A DNA stretch of 64,000 bases from Erysipelothrix sp. HDW6C (GTDB lineage Bacteria > Bacillota_I > Bacilli_A > Erysipelotrichales > Erysipelotrichaceae). Position numbers and translations under genes: made by a program. Position 1 is the first letter of the stretch, and the number at the start of each line of letters is the position of its first letter. Below, piece by piece: positions 25,654-35,290 of the stretch. Location: contig NZ_CP049861.1 of the NCBI RefSeq assembly GCF_011299615.1, forward strand, positions 1,860,001-1,924,000. The letters are read 5' to 3'. A model generated the notes under the pieces. It did not search any database. It saw nothing but the letters and a program-made list of their open reading frames with translations, and was not told the DNA's origin.

Positions 25654-26811
25654 TTATGAATGTTTCGTTAATTGTGGCTTATAAAACAAAATAATCACAA
25701 TAGATAAAAACATCATTGCAGCAAATACGAAGAACGCTGTTTGAATCGATGTTGATGCGATCAACTGTGATGCGATGAGCGGTGTCAGTATTGAACTTAA
25801 TCCCGTACAAATAGACGTCGCAATCATCTGGGCACTCGAACTCAAGAACGCTGGTACTTCGTGAAAAATGAGGTCTTTTTGGGTAACTAAAATAATTGGA
25901 AATGTGAACATTTGCAGGGTAGTTAACCAATATATTTGGCTAATATCCCCCACAAATCCGTAGAGAATGTAACGTACCCCCGCAACTGCGGCAGCAAATA
26001 TCATGAGTTTCTTACCACGATATTTCAGGAGCAGTGCACCCATGATGAACATGGTTGGCATTTCAAAAAGAGCATGAATAAACCATTTGGTTCCAACATT
26101 TTGAGCATTCCCACCCAGGCTGTATATAAGATCAACAACCGTAATTCCCTCAGCATTAAATGCGAGATAAGCAACTGTATAAACTACTAATAACAAAACA
26201 TAGTTCTTATTCTTAAAAAGCAGTTTCACATCATTGAAACTAAACTGTTCGTTTTTAATTTTATGAGCATCTTCCAAACGGAATGAGAGAAAGATGATGA
26301 TGAGACTCAATCCTCCAGCGATGAAGCCAAGCGGCCTAAAACCATAGTGTGTGACAACATAGCCACTGAAAAGACTGGCGACTGCCCAACCAAGCGATCC
26401 AAAGGTTCGTATTTTCCCAAAATCATGGTATAAACCTTCAACTTCCAAGGTCCATATTTCATATATATTAGCAATAATCCGTGTCATAGCGGCCATGAAA
26501 CTGATTAAGAAGAAATGAAACCAAAAGTTGGGTTGGTCAAACCAAAACGCAAAGAGTCCGGCCCAAAAGTAAATAAATGCCGCGAAAATAAAGAACTTTC
26601 GCGTTTCACCTGTTTTATCACTTAAAAAGCCAACTCCAATTTGACCAATTATTGCAATAGCTGCAAAAAAAGACAACACATACCCTCGCTGGGTCACACT
26701 ATAACCAACTTCAGTTAGGAATGGGATAATTTGTGTATATAACATGGCATGAGATACAAATACGAGAAACATTACAATACTAAACAGCACGATTTTCTTA
26801 TTCTTGGACAT
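25654..26811 (-). CDS. MFS permease (HcaT/nucleoside:H+ symporter-like)
   Basis: This 385-residue protein has 12 membrane helices of the MFS_1-like group. The loop GFLSDKTGETRKFF between helices 2 and 3 is the classical MFS motif. This group includes HcaT-type phenylpropionate permeases and LacY/NupG relatives; I cannot assign a substrate. AAGAGG before ATG 26811 decides the start, which overlaps the cyclo-ligase gene by 14 bases. Being last in the suf operon, it could carry something linked to folate or sulfur metabolism, but this is only context. Confidence 0.8.
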   Translation of the reverse strand: MSKNKKIVLFSIVMFLVFVSHAMLYTQIIPFLTEVGYSVTQRGYVLSFFAAIAIIGQIGVGFLSDKTGETRKFFIFAAFIYFWAGLFAFWFDQPNFWFHFFLISFMAAMTRIIANIYEIWTLEVEGLYHDFGKIRTFGSLGWAVASLFSGYVVTHYGFRPLGFIAGGLSLIIIFLSFRLEDAHKIKNEQFSFNDVKLLFKNKNYVLLLVVYTVAYLAFNAEGITVVDLIYSLGGNAQNVGTKWFIHALFEMPTMFIMGALLLKYRGKKLMIFAAAVAGVRYILYGFVGDISQIYWLTTLQMFTFPIILVTQKDLIFHEVPAFLSSSAQMIATSICTGLSSILTPLIASQLIASTSIQTAFFVFAAMMFLSIVIILFYKPQLTKHS

Positions 26812-27349
26812 TGATAACCTCTTGATTTGTAATGATGACATCACATGGAATGTCATGGGCTTCTTGGAAGACTTCGGGTGTTTCTTGGAAGTCATAGGCG
26901 ACCCCAATTTTTATGAATGACTGGTTTTTCAAATAACGATCATAATATCCGCCACCGTATCCGATACGGTATCCTTCACGATTGAAGGCAGCCATTGGTA
27001 CGATTATGCAGTCAATGGCTGATGCTTCTATCGGTTGTTCTGCTGTGGGTTCAAGGATTCCCATCACCCCTGGTTTTAAATCTGTGAGATTTTGAATGGA
27101 ATAAAAATCCATGGATTGTCCCTTTACACGTGGCAGTACAATTGTGATATCATCACGCCACAATAAAGTTTCAATAATTCCATAGGTATCCACTTCGTGA
27201 TTGAAAGCCGCATAAAGGGCTATCACTTTATGATTCCCAATGCGATCAATGACATCATCGTGGATCTTCTGATCCCAGAGAATGCGTTGCTCGACAGTAT
27301 ATGTGGCACGTTTGCTCATTTTTTCGTGTGCAATTTTTCGTTTATCCAT
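26798..27349 (-). CDS. 5-formyltetrahydrofolate cyclo-ligase
   Basis: This 183-residue enzyme converts 5-formyl-THF with ATP to 5,10-methenyl-THF. The signature GYGGGYYDRYL is complete (about 130-140), and the N-terminal Lys/Arg-rich phosphate region (AHEKMSKRATY) is present. Length matches the family. It starts 15 bases after sufB. A suf-to-folate gene link is unusual but can make sense, because the Fe-S and folate pathways are jointly needed for radical SAM and purine synthesis. Confidence 0.9.
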   Translation of the reverse strand: MDKRKIAHEKMSKRATYTVEQRILWDQKIHDDVIDRIGNHKVIALYAAFNHEVDTYGIIETLLWRDDITIVLPRVKGQSMDFYSIQNLTDLKPGVMGILEPTAEQPIEASAIDCIIVPMAAFNREGYRIGYGGGYYDRYLKNQSFIKIGVAYDFQETPEVFQEAHDIPCDVIITNQEVINVQE

Positions 27350-27364
27350 GGCTTCCCTCGCAGT

Positions 27365-28780
27365 CTATCCGACCGACCCTTCCATCTCCATTTTCATGAG
27401 TTGATTTAACTCTACTGCATACTCCATAGGGAGCTCACGTGTAAAGGGTTCTAAAAATCCTAAGATGATGGTTTCAGCTGCTTGCTCTTCACTCAAACCG
27501 CGACTCATTAGATAGAACAGTTCTTCTTCAGATATCTTCGATACACGCGCCTCATGTTCTACAATCGATGCATTTGTTTCAACAATATTAACAGGCATTG
27601 TATCACTCATCGAGAGTTCATCAAGAATCAGCGTATCACACTCTATTTTTGTTTTTGCATTGATGGATGCTTTATCATGGTGCACAATACCACGATAGTT
27701 AACAGTTCCACCATTTCGTGAGACCGATTTAGAGATAATGGTACTTTGCGTATTGGGGGCTTTATGAATCATTTTAGCACCCGTATCTTGCCATTGATTG
27801 CGGCCTGCAACTGCAATTGAGATAGTCATACCACGGGCGCTATTACCTGCCAAAATACAGGATGGATATTTCATGGTTTTGTAGGCTCCGATATTACCAT
27901 CAATCCATTCCATCATGCCATGGGCATCCACAGTAGCGCGTTTGGTAACAAGGTTATAGACGTTATTTGACCAGTTTTGAATGGTTGTATAACGACATTT
28001 TGCGTTTTCATGAACAAATATTTCAACAATTGCTGCGTGCATTGAGTCTTTAGAATAAATTGGTGCCGTACACCCTTCTACATAATGGACATCTGCCCCC
28101 TCATCTACGATAATCATCGTACGCTCAAATTGCCCCATTGATTCTGCGTTAATACGGAAATAGGACTGGAGTGGTTTATCCAGTACGACCCCTTTGGGGA
28201 TGTAGATAAATGAGCCACCTGACCATACGGCAGTATTAAGTGCTGCGAATTTATTGTCATTATAAGGCACAAGTGTTCCAAAGTATTTCTTTACAATTTC
28301 AGGATGCTCACGCAATCCAGTGTCCATATCAAAGAATAAGACGCCTTTTGATTCAACCTCTTGGAGCATGCTTGCATACACAACTTCGGAATCATATTGT
28401 GTTGCCACACCCGACAGATACTTTGCCTCAGCCTCGGGAATCCCCAAACGGTCAAATGTATTCCGAATTGTTTCCGGAACATCATCCCATGCTGTTTCAG
28501 TCCGATCACTGGCACGCAAATAATAGATATAATCATCAAAGTTAATTTCCGTTAAATCTGCTCCCCATGTTGGCATGGGTGCCTCTTTAAAATATCGGTA
28601 TGCTCGCAAACGGTGTTCAAGCATCCATTCTGGTTCATTTTTAATCCGTGATATTTCGCGGACGACATCTTCGTTCAGTCCTTTATCAAACTGTACGACC
28701 GCATCGACAGTATCGTGAAACCCATATTGATATTCTTCATTGGGCAAACGATCGCGATCAGTTATTTTTTCCTCACTCAT
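27365..28780 (-). CDS. sufB: Fe-S cluster assembly scaffold SufB
   Basis: SufB forms the SufBC2D scaffold on which Fe-S clusters are built. The 471-residue protein has the SufB/SufD beta-helix core with conserved [19 protein letters not shown] and the C-terminal [23 protein letters not shown] chose ATG 28780, overlapping the sufU end by 8 bases, because the long upstream extension has no support. It is the last suf gene of the order C-D-S-U-B typical of Bacillota. Confidence 0.95.
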   Translation of the reverse strand: MSEEKITDRDRLPNEEYQYGFHDTVDAVVQFDKGLNEDVVREISRIKNEPEWMLEHRLRAYRYFKEAPMPTWGADLTEINFDDYIYYLRASDRTETAWDDVPETIRNTFDRLGIPEAEAKYLSGVATQYDSEVVYASMLQEVESKGVLFFDMDTGLREHPEIVKKYFGTLVPYNDNKFAALNTAVWSGGSFIYIPKGVVLDKPLQSYFRINAESMGQFERTMIIVDEGADVHYVEGCTAPIYSKDSMHAAIVEIFVHENAKCRYTTIQNWSNNVYNLVTKRATVDAHGMMEWIDGNIGAYKTMKYPSCILAGNSARGMTISIAVAGRNQWQDTGAKMIHKAPNTQSTIISKSVSRNGGTVNYRGIVHHDKASINAKTKIECDTLILDELSMSDTMPVNIVETNASIVEHEARVSKISEEELFYLMSRGLSEEQAAETIILGFLEPFTRELPMEYAVELNQLMKMEMEGSVG

Positions 28781-29213
28781 GGTCATCCCTACTTTCTTCA
28801 ATTAATGCTGTAATGCCACGCCATCCCAAAGTCGCACAATGAATTCGATTTGCCTGGCGTCCTACATTCTTAAATGCAACTGCTTCCTGTAATACGTTGG
28901 CATCGAATTCATGCAAGTGAACCATTTTATTGTACTCAGCAATAATAAGATTTGCTTGATCAAGGGTTTTCCCTTTCAGCAATTCAGTCATGATTGACGT
29001 TGACGATGTCGCAATGGTACATGCTTGTCCATTAAAGGCAATATCTTCAATCACACCATCTTTAATCTTTGCTTGTACACTAATATCATCAATACACGAA
29101 TCGGTACTCATTTGTTTGTGGGGATATGACGGTTCTTCGCGCTTATTGCGAGGATTTTCATAGTGATCCATAATCAATTGGCGTAAAAACGTGGGATCAT
29201 CAAAATAGTTCAT
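28773..29213 (-). CDS. sufU: Sulfur-relay scaffold protein SufU
   Basis: SufU is a zinc-bound IscU-like protein that takes persulfide sulfur from SufS. This 146-residue protein has the three Cys and one Asp expected: DSCID, GQACTIA and IHCATLGW. The conserved insertion after the second Cys typical of SufU, compared with IscU, is present. It lies between sufS and sufB, 10 bases after sufS and overlapping sufB. Confidence 0.94.
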   Translation of the reverse strand: MNYFDDPTFLRQLIMDHYENPRNKREEPSYPHKQMSTDSCIDDISVQAKIKDGVIEDIAFNGQACTIATSSTSIMTELLKGKTLDQANLIIAEYNKMVHLHEFDANVLQEAVAFKNVGRQANRIHCATLGWRGITALIEESRDDHE

Positions 29214-29223
29214 AGCTTACCTC

Positions 29224-30435
29224 CTACAAATAAACATCGATTGCTTTTTCGATTGTTATTTCTTCCATTGCTTTAATAAAACGATCAATTTCTACTTCAG
29301 TATTATAAAAATATAAGGACATTCGAACACTCTTTTCAGCATGCAATACACCATTCAGCATCTTTGCACAATGTTCTCCAGAACGTACTGAGATATTCAA
29401 ACTGTCAAGATAAACAGCGACATCTTGTGCAAAAATACCTTTCACAGCAAAGGATATAATCGATGAATCCGCGTAAGGATTATAAACCGTAACATGTTCC
29501 ATTGCCCCAAGTGCACGGAGCGCTTTTTGATGCAAGGGTTGAATCATCGCATGAATGTTTTCCATACCGACTTTTTCTAAGTAATCGATGGCACTTCCAA
29601 ATCCAATGACCCCTTCAATGTTGGGTGTTCCTGACTCAAATTTTGCAGGACCATCTTTAAAGACCACTTCGCCGCAAGCATTATAACGGATATTGTTACC
29701 GCCGCCCGTACTAACGGGTTGCATTGATGCAAACATCTCTGGTTTCGCATACAGAACACCGACACCCGTTGGTCCCAGCATTTTATGGGCAGAGAACGCG
29801 AAGAAGTCGACATCCAAGTCCGCTACATCAACTGGAATATGGCCGATTGATTGTGCACCATCAACACAGAATACTGCACCATGATGGTGAATGCGCGCTG
29901 CCATAGCTTTGATATCATTGATATACCCCAAGACATTTGAGATATGTGCAAGGGAAACGACTTTAACCTTTTCATGCAATGCATTTTCAAGAGAATCAAG
30001 GGTAATTCGTCCCGTTTCATCCAAAGGCACATATTCAACAACAATTCCAATTTCTTCAGCAAGTTGAAACCATGGAAGCGTGTTGGATGCATGTTCTGAT
30101 TCACTCAGTAACACGACATCGCCTGGATGAAGATTGTATTTTCCATAACCATATGCCACAAGATTTAAACTTTCACTTGCACCTGATGTAAAGACAATAT
30201 TGCGAGGATCTGTTTGAATGAATCCCGCAATTTTCGAACGTGTTCTCTCATACAAATTGCTTGTTTCAAGGGACGCTGCATAATCACCACGGTGAATATT
30301 GGCACTGAGACGTTCATAATAATCAACGACTGCATCAATAACCCCTTGTGGTTTGAGTGTTGTTGCAGCATTGTCAAAGTAAGCAACTTCAGGGTTGCGT
30401 TTGAAAAAAGGAAAGTCTTTTCTCGTTAGTTCCAT
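29224..30435 (-). CDS. sufS: Cysteine desulfurase SufS
   Basis: This 403-residue group II cysteine desulfurase supplies sulfur to SufU. AYFDNAATTLKP is at the N-terminus, the PLP lysine is in FSAHKMLGPTGVG, and the active Cys is in SVRSGEHCAKML near residue 360. The gene overlaps the end of sufD by 10 bases. It is distinct from the ThiI-linked cysteine desulfurase at 11948-13099. Confidence 0.95.
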   Translation of the reverse strand: MELTRKDFPFFKRNPEVAYFDNAATTLKPQGVIDAVVDYYERLSANIHRGDYAASLETSNLYERTRSKIAGFIQTDPRNIVFTSGASESLNLVAYGYGKYNLHPGDVVLLSESEHASNTLPWFQLAEEIGIVVEYVPLDETGRITLDSLENALHEKVKVVSLAHISNVLGYINDIKAMAARIHHHGAVFCVDGAQSIGHIPVDVADLDVDFFAFSAHKMLGPTGVGVLYAKPEMFASMQPVSTGGGNNIRYNACGEVVFKDGPAKFESGTPNIEGVIGFGSAIDYLEKVGMENIHAMIQPLHQKALRALGAMEHVTVYNPYADSSIISFAVKGIFAQDVAVYLDSLNISVRSGEHCAKMLNGVLHAEKSVRMSLYFYNTEVEIDRFIKAMEEITIEKAIDVYL

Positions 30436-31238
30436 TGGTTGTTCACCTTCTCCATAATCTCTTCACTCAGTTGTTCTTTAATTGCAGGATCATCAATTCC
30501 CTCTACAATCGGCATCAAATAACCCATAATGATGAGTTTCAGCGCATCCAAACGGCTTAACCCTCGAGACTGTAGATAGTAAATATGTTCTTCATTGGGT
30601 TGTCCAACTGAAGCAGCATGAGAGGCCGCTACGTCATTTTCATCAATCAACAGCATCGGATACACAATGCCATGGACATTCTCACCCAGATTTAAAATAC
30701 GACTCATTTGGTGTGTTTCCGAACCACCATTGCCTTTTGAAATGGACCCGATGACTTCAAGATGTAAGTCAGCATTATCCAAAACAATGGCATTACATGT
30801 AACCATCGCAAAACTTTTCTTTGCTTGATGATCTGCCTTGATTTGCCATTTCAGTTTATTAAAGCTAATGATAGCACCACGGAAATCGACATGACTGCGA
30901 ATGCCGCGGTACTCAATATGCGTCTTTTTTTGGTGATTTCCCAACGTCATCTCTCCATAGTTTGCCAAGAGATTGGTGTTTTCTTCAAGTATTAAATGTT
31001 CATTCACGCTCAATGAACCATTGCTTTGGTTGATCCACAAATACTTCCAATCAGTGTTGTCGAGGACATGGAGTGTCAAATTTAAACAACCATCCCCTTT
31101 TACAACAAGATACAAGCTCCCTGTTGTTCCCGCAGGAATTGTGAGGGTGACATCCATGGTATCAGAGACAATTAATTCAATTGGATTGAATCCAGAGTCC
31201 AAGAGATGACGCTCGGAACGCCAGATTACGTGTGTCAT
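30426..31238 (-). CDS. sufD: Fe-S assembly protein SufD (short form)
   Basis: SufD pairs with SufB in the scaffold. This protein is only 270 residues, whereas SufD is usually about 400-430; the N-terminal helical region is largely missing, while the beta-helix core and C-terminal YYLQSRGLSRLDALKLIIMGYL are kept. It begins at the sufC stop (1-base overlap). I see no upstream frame that could supply the missing part, so the short form looks natural for this lineage. Confidence 0.88.
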   Translation of the reverse strand: MTHVIWRSERHLLDSGFNPIELIVSDTMDVTLTIPAGTTGSLYLVVKGDGCLNLTLHVLDNTDWKYLWINQSNGSLSVNEHLILEENTNLLANYGEMTLGNHQKKTHIEYRGIRSHVDFRGAIISFNKLKWQIKADHQAKKSFAMVTCNAIVLDNADLHLEVIGSISKGNGGSETHQMSRILNLGENVHGIVYPMLLIDENDVAASHAASVGQPNEEHIYYLQSRGLSRLDALKLIIMGYLMPIVEGIDDPAIKEQLSEEIMEKVNNQWN

Positions 31239-32056
31239 TATTTGTCACCTACACGATCACGAATGGCGCATGATTCAAGAACAATGCGACGTTGATGCTC
31301 CTCTGGTTTTTCAGCTGGTTTTGCATCCAACCAGTCATATCCTTCACGGTCAATTTTTGTAACCAAAGTATCATCCGAACTGAGGACAATCTTACCATCC
31401 ATCATAATATGTGTATGTGTTGGTTTGATTAATTCAAAGAAACGCTCATAATGACTCACAATAATGAGACCCATTTTTTGCTTATCTTGTTCTTCCTTCA
31501 ACACCCGAGCAACAAGTGCCAATGCATCAATATCAAGACCTGAATCAATTTCATCCAGCATTGCAAAACGAGGTTGTAACATAATCATTTGCAAAATCTC
31601 ATTACGTTTCTTCTCACCACCTGAGAATCCTTCATTAAGGAAACGGTGTGCCAAATCCTCTTTCATGCGTAATCGCTCAATGCTTGACTCCATGCCCTTC
31701 ACAAACTCAAACAATCCAATCGGCGTTTCGCGGTGGGCATTAAGTGCAGATTTCAAGAAATCAGAGTTGGTAACCCCGGATACTTCTTGTGGATATTGCA
31801 TGCCTAAAAAGAGTCCCAGTTTACTGCGCTCATCAACTTCAAGTTCCAAGACATCAACATCGTCAATGAATACGCGCCCTTCTGTCACTTCATAACGCGG
31901 GTGCCCCATGATTGCAGATAAGAGTGTAGACTTACCATTTCCATTAGGTCCCATGATTGCATGAATCTCCCCTTCATTAATTTCCAAATCAACGCCTTTG
32001 AGAATTTCTTTACCATCAATCTCGACATGGAGATTTTCGATTTTTAATTGTGCCAT
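31238..32056 (-). CDS. sufC: Fe-S assembly ATPase SufC
   Basis: This 272-residue ABC-type ATPase powers the SufBCD scaffold. Walker A is GPNGNGKST, the signature is NEGFSGGEKKRNEILQM, and the Walker B region is RFAMLDEIDSGLDIDALALV. It extends about 15-20 residues past the usual 250, with a basic tail. It is the first gene of the operon, and a TATAAT with an extended TG lies upstream. Confidence 0.95.
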   Translation of the reverse strand: MAQLKIENLHVEIDGKEILKGVDLEINEGEIHAIMGPNGNGKSTLLSAIMGHPRYEVTEGRVFIDDVDVLELEVDERSKLGLFLGMQYPQEVSGVTNSDFLKSALNAHRETPIGLFEFVKGMESSIERLRMKEDLAHRFLNEGFSGGEKKRNEILQMIMLQPRFAMLDEIDSGLDIDALALVARVLKEEQDKQKMGLIIVSHYERFFELIKPTHTHIMMDGKIVLSSDDTLVTKIDREGYDWLDAKPAEKPEEHQRRIVLESCAIRDRVGDK

Positions 32057-32091
32057 TTTTGTTTCTACCTCGTCTCATAGTTCTACCAATC

Positions 32092-32120
32092 ATTATACCA
32101 TAGGTATGATAAATTGGTCA
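32092..32120 (-). promoter_or_regulatory. suf promoter with a short dyad
   Basis: On the minus strand TATAAT (32092-32097) is preceded by TGG, an extended -10. A 13-bp dyad ATACC-ATA-GGTAT (32095-32107) overlaps the -10 and spacer, and could be an operator. The -35 box TGACCA is weak. Confidence 0.45.
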
Positions 32121-32222
32121 TCTATTGGATTTTGATTTTGGTTGAAAAACTTAGAAAATAATCCATGAAATTTCACGATGGTTTCACTTGAATATGAGAC
32201 ACTTAGTTAGTTGTCGCAAATA

Positions 32223-32251
32223 TTGCAAAGGGTCAGTAAATACCCTATAAT
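32223..32251 (+). promoter_or_regulatory. Promoter of the PrsA-like pair
   Basis: TTGCAA (32223-32228) and TATAAT (32246-32251) with a 17-base spacer, 25 bases before the start of the first gene. It faces away from suf. Confidence 0.75.
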
Positions 32252-32276
32252 TAGAAAGAAACAAAGGAGGAATATA

Positions 32277-33260
32277 ATGATTGACAATTTAAAAAAATAT
32301 TGGTTTGTCGTCGTTATTTGTTTAGTGCTTATAGTCGGAACAGTGCTTTTCGCTAAACAACAAATGGGTACCGTTTTACGTGGTAAAACAGTAGAGGGGA
32401 AACAAGTCGTTTCAGAAATAGCTGGAATTAATTACTTTGGTGATGATTATCAACAAGATCTTAAAGACCGCTATGGTGATGCTGAACTATATAAACTCTT
32501 TGAACGATCCGTTCTGGGTTCAATTGAAACACCAGAAGAAGTAGTAACAAAAGCAAAAGAAGATGCAGCAACAGTTAAAACAAATGTTTCTGCACAACAA
32601 GGACAAGCAGGTTTGGACACATTGAACAGCCAAATTGTTGCCCTTGGTTATAAAGGCCTTGACGAATTAAACTTGGTTTACGAAGATATGGCAAAACGCG
32701 ATACGCTTGTATTAGACCTTATCGCATCAAATAAAGATTTATACTTAAAACCATACGTGGATGCAAAATCACCACGCGTCGTCAGTCATATTCTTGTAAA
32801 AATGACCGACCCAAAAAATCCAACTGCTGAAGAGCAAAAGAAAATTGACGATGTCAATGCTCGCCTTGCTGAAGGAACAGCTTTCAGTGAAGTAGCGATG
32901 GCTTTATCTGATGATACAGGTTCAGCCCAAAAAGGTGGAAGTATCGGATTTATGGATAAAGACTCACAACTTGTTACTGAATTCCTTACAGCTGCAATCG
33001 CAACTGAAGAAGGTCAAATGACTGAATGGGTGGAATCAGAGTATGGACGTCACTTAATTAAAGTTGACTCAACAAACACAGATACATTTATGACTGATGA
33101 AAACTATAAAGGTGACTTTATCTCAGCAATCAGTTCATTCGACAGTTCTGTAATTTATCAAGCAATTTGGAATACAGCACAAACCTTGGAAGTTTCATTT
33201 AAAGATGAAGCAGTCAAGAAATCATTAATGGAATACATGAACATCAAGGAGGGTCAATAA
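32277..33260 (+). CDS. PrsA-like parvulin foldase, membrane-anchored
   Basis: This 327-residue protein has one N-terminal membrane helix (about 9-26, no lipobox) and an extracellular part with a parvulin-type peptidyl-prolyl isomerase domain (about 165-290: SHILVKMTDP, DDTGSAQKGGSIGFMD, EYGRHLIKV). Such proteins fold secreted proteins just outside the membrane. AAAGGAGG before ATG 32277 decides the start. It is followed by a second, lipidated family member 2 bases later. The anchor type, helix instead of lipid, differs from classical PrsA. Confidence 0.88.
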   Translation: MIDNLKKYWFVVVICLVLIVGTVLFAKQQMGTVLRGKTVEGKQVVSEIAGINYFGDDYQQDLKDRYGDAELYKLFERSVLGSIETPEEVVTKAKEDAATVKTNVSAQQGQAGLDTLNSQIVALGYKGLDELNLVYEDMAKRDTLVLDLIASNKDLYLKPYVDAKSPRVVSHILVKMTDPKNPTAEEQKKIDDVNARLAEGTAFSEVAMALSDDTGSAQKGGSIGFMDKDSQLVTEFLTAAIATEEGQMTEWVESEYGRHLIKVDSTNTDTFMTDENYKGDFISAISSFDSSVIYQAIWNTAQTLEVSFKDEAVKKSLMEYMNIKEGQ

Positions 33261-33262
33261 TC

Positions 33263-34117
33263 ATGAAGAAATTACTCGCAGTATTATTAACACTCTTGGT
33301 TCTTGTTGGATGTGCTGATGCACGCGTCACACCTTCAACAAACAATGAAATCTTCACCGTTGGTAATATTACCATCGATGATAACAAACTCTTTGACGTA
33401 ATGAAGACTGTCGATGGGGGTCAACTCGTGATGGCTCAAGCCGAACGTGACCTTAGCAAAGATGTTGTTGATGACACTTTGGAAGCAAAAGCTGCTGAAG
33501 AATTGGCAAAAACAAAAGAATCCTTGGGTGATCGTTTCGAAGAAATTCTAAAACAATTACACATCGAAAATGAACAAGCTTATGTTGATCTCTACATCCT
33601 TCCTGCACTCCGTATGGAAAGCCTTATTAAATCAACAATTGAAGCTGATTTCGAAACACTCGTATCAGACTACAAGCCAATGAAGGCACGTATCTTGCAA
33701 ACAGATTCAAAAGAAAAAGCAGCAGAAGCACTTGCGAAAGTTCAAGCTGGTGAAGACTTTGGAACTGTAGCAACTGAATTTGTGGGGGCAAACGCTACCT
33801 ACAAAGGTGATGAAAAAATCTATAACATCAAAGGAACTGAGTTCCCATCTGTTGTTGCAAAATTCATCACAGTTCAAGAAGCGCCTGGATTAAGTGAAGT
33901 TCTTGTTGATGAAGCAAACGGTGTATCATACATCGTCCAAATCATCGAAACACAAGCAGATCGTTTCAAAGATGAACTCCTTGAACAATGGACCAACGAT
34001 ACAACAATGGTTAAGACTTACAAGATTAAGCTCTTCAAAGATGCTAACTTCGCAGTCTACGATAAAGACATTGTCGCTGGAATGAAGAAGAACTTCGGTG
34101 ACTTCTTACCTCAATAA
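33263..34117 (+). CDS. PrsA/SurA-like lipoprotein with degenerate isomerase domain
   Basis: This 284-residue protein has a lipoprotein signal with lipobox LVGC (C17). The middle has a SurA-N-like helical part and a region KARILQTDSKEKAAEALAKV...EDFGTVATEF that follows the parvulin fold. The GG-LG and GYHII motifs seen in the first protein are replaced, so the isomerase activity may be lost. It ends at a good terminator. The two genes may form a foldase pair, with this one acting as chaperone only; this is inference. Confidence 0.78.
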   Translation: MKKLLAVLLTLLVLVGCADARVTPSTNNEIFTVGNITIDDNKLFDVMKTVDGGQLVMAQAERDLSKDVVDDTLEAKAAEELAKTKESLGDRFEEILKQLHIENEQAYVDLYILPALRMESLIKSTIEADFETLVSDYKPMKARILQTDSKEKAAEALAKVQAGEDFGTVATEFVGANATYKGDEKIYNIKGTEFPSVVAKFITVQEAPGLSEVLVDEANGVSYIVQIIETQADRFKDELLEQWTNDTTMVKTYKIKLFKDANFAVYDKDIVAGMKKNFGDFLPQ

Positions 34118-34124
34118 AAAAAAT

Positions 34125-34150
34125 AAACCACGTCACGGCGTGGTTTTCTT
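34125..34150 (+). terminator. Terminator after the PrsA-like pair
   Basis: AAACCACG (34125-34132) pairs with CGTGGTTT (34139-34146), followed by TTCTT. An extended -10 TGCTATACT (-10 at 34155-34160) for the next gene follows directly. Confidence 0.8.
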
Positions 34151-34183
34151 ATGCTATACTTGAATCAAACTGGAGGAATAATT

Positions 34184-34573
34184 ATGACTTTATTCAAACG
34201 TATTATCGACGGCGAAATCCCTGCAAAGGTTGTTTACGAAGACGACGACGTTTTGGCATTTCTGGACATCTCACAAGGGACACCTGGCCACACACTTATC
34301 ATCCCCAAAGAAGAGACTGCATCCCTTCTCACGGCAAGTCCCGAAGTCCTCACTGCAGTCAGTATTGCGTCACAACACGTTGCCAAGCTACTCATGGAAA
34401 AACTGGGTGCATCAGGTGTTAATATTCTTAGCAATGCCAATGCGGTAGCGGGACAAACCGTCTTTCATTACCATGTTCATGTGATCCCGCGTTATGACCA
34501 CGATGAACTCACCTTCACATTCAAGAAACATGAAAATGATATCGATCGGATTCACCAAAGGATAACACAATAA
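34184..34573 (+). CDS. hit: HIT-family nucleotide hydrolase
   Basis: This 129-residue protein belongs to the HIT superfamily (Hint/HinT branch), which hydrolyses AMP-linked phosphoramidates. The catalytic HYHVHVIPR is at about residue 93-101, and an N-terminal CIFCKI-like zinc motif is absent (TLFKRIIDGEIPAKVV is the start instead). TGGAGG before ATG 34184 fixes the start; the upstream ATG is not supported. It stands alone between two terminators. Confidence 0.9.
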   Translation: MTLFKRIIDGEIPAKVVYEDDDVLAFLDISQGTPGHTLIIPKEETASLLTASPEVLTAVSIASQHVAKLLMEKLGASGVNILSNANAVAGQTVFHYHVHVIPRYDHDELTFTFKKHENDIDRIHQRITQ

Positions 34574-34618
34574 CAAAGCTCCCTCCAGGAGCTCTGTTCA
34601 CATATAAATCAATACGCG

Positions 34619-34644
34619 ACTCACTTTTGTTGGTGAGTTTTTTT
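34619..34644 (+). terminator. Terminator after hit
   Basis: ACTCAC (34619-34624) pairs with GTGAGT (34633-34638), followed by T. An extra hairpin without a T run, AGCTCC/GGAGCT, precedes it at about 34577-34593. Confidence 0.7.
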
Positions 34645-35197
34645 AATCCTTTAACATTCCATGCAAAAGTAACTTCTTAATGAGTTCTAATTCCTCACCA
34701 TTAGCATATTCAATCGTGTTTACTGCATTAATGAACTTCAAATATACAGTATCGGAAATCGTTTCATCGATTGATTTTGACGCCCTTCCCTGCGCAAGAA
34801 TCTTGAGGTAAAGCGATTGCTTATTCGTGCTGATGGAAGTCTTAATCAAATCGATAAAGCGTGCATCATCACTCTTAGCGATTAAATTATTAATTTTCAC
34901 ACCCATAGCATTGTCGCACAGTTTAAGGACAGCTGCCATTTTTTCAGTAAAGAGTGACTTTGATTTCAAGAGCACATCTACTTCGTTATCGATTTCAGAC
35001 ATCCAGGTATTGATGATGCCATCAACAATACCCTCTTTGCCACCAAAGTAATTATAGATTGATGCCTGAGACACCCTTGAATCTTTCGCAATGGCCGCGA
35101 TGGATACAGATCCATATCCATCGTGCGAAAACAAAGTCAAAGCACTTTGTAGTACACGGTCTTTTTTCTCAATTGTTGTTTTCTCATACTTGTTCAT
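34643..35197 (-). CDS. TetR-family regulator
   Basis: This 184-residue protein has an N-terminal TetR helix-turn-helix (SVSIAAIAKDSRVSQASIYNYFGGKEGIV, about 24-52) and an all-helical ligand domain. GGTGATAAA precedes ATG 35197, and an extended -10 TGCTATAAT lies upstream. It is divergent from the methyltransferase gene, and the large inverted repeat in the methyltransferase promoter is its likely operator. Ligand unknown. Confidence 0.85.
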   Translation of the reverse strand: MNKYEKTTIEKKDRVLQSALTLFSHDGYGSVSIAAIAKDSRVSQASIYNYFGGKEGIVDGIINTWMSEIDNEVDVLLKSKSLFTEKMAAVLKLCDNAMGVKINNLIAKSDDARFIDLIKTSISTNKQSLYLKILAQGRASKSIDETISDTVYLKFINAVNTIEYANGEELELIKKLLLHGMLKD

Positions 35198-35261
35198 TTT
35201 ATCACCATCTGAATTATAGCACGTTTATAGTTTGGAATATATAACAAATATTACAAAGTTA

Positions 35262-35290
35262 TTGACGGTTCAAAACATCGGTGTTACACT
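35262..35290 (+). promoter_or_regulatory. Promoter of the methyltransferase gene
   Basis: TTGACG (35262-35267) and TACACT (35285-35290) with a 17-base spacer. The start of transcription falls inside the inverted repeat at 35289-35325. Confidence 0.75.

Noticed and set aside
34577-34593. Hairpin AGCTCC/GGAGCT as the hit terminator
   Set aside because: No T run follows; the next hairpin at 34619-34644 has one and is the better terminator.
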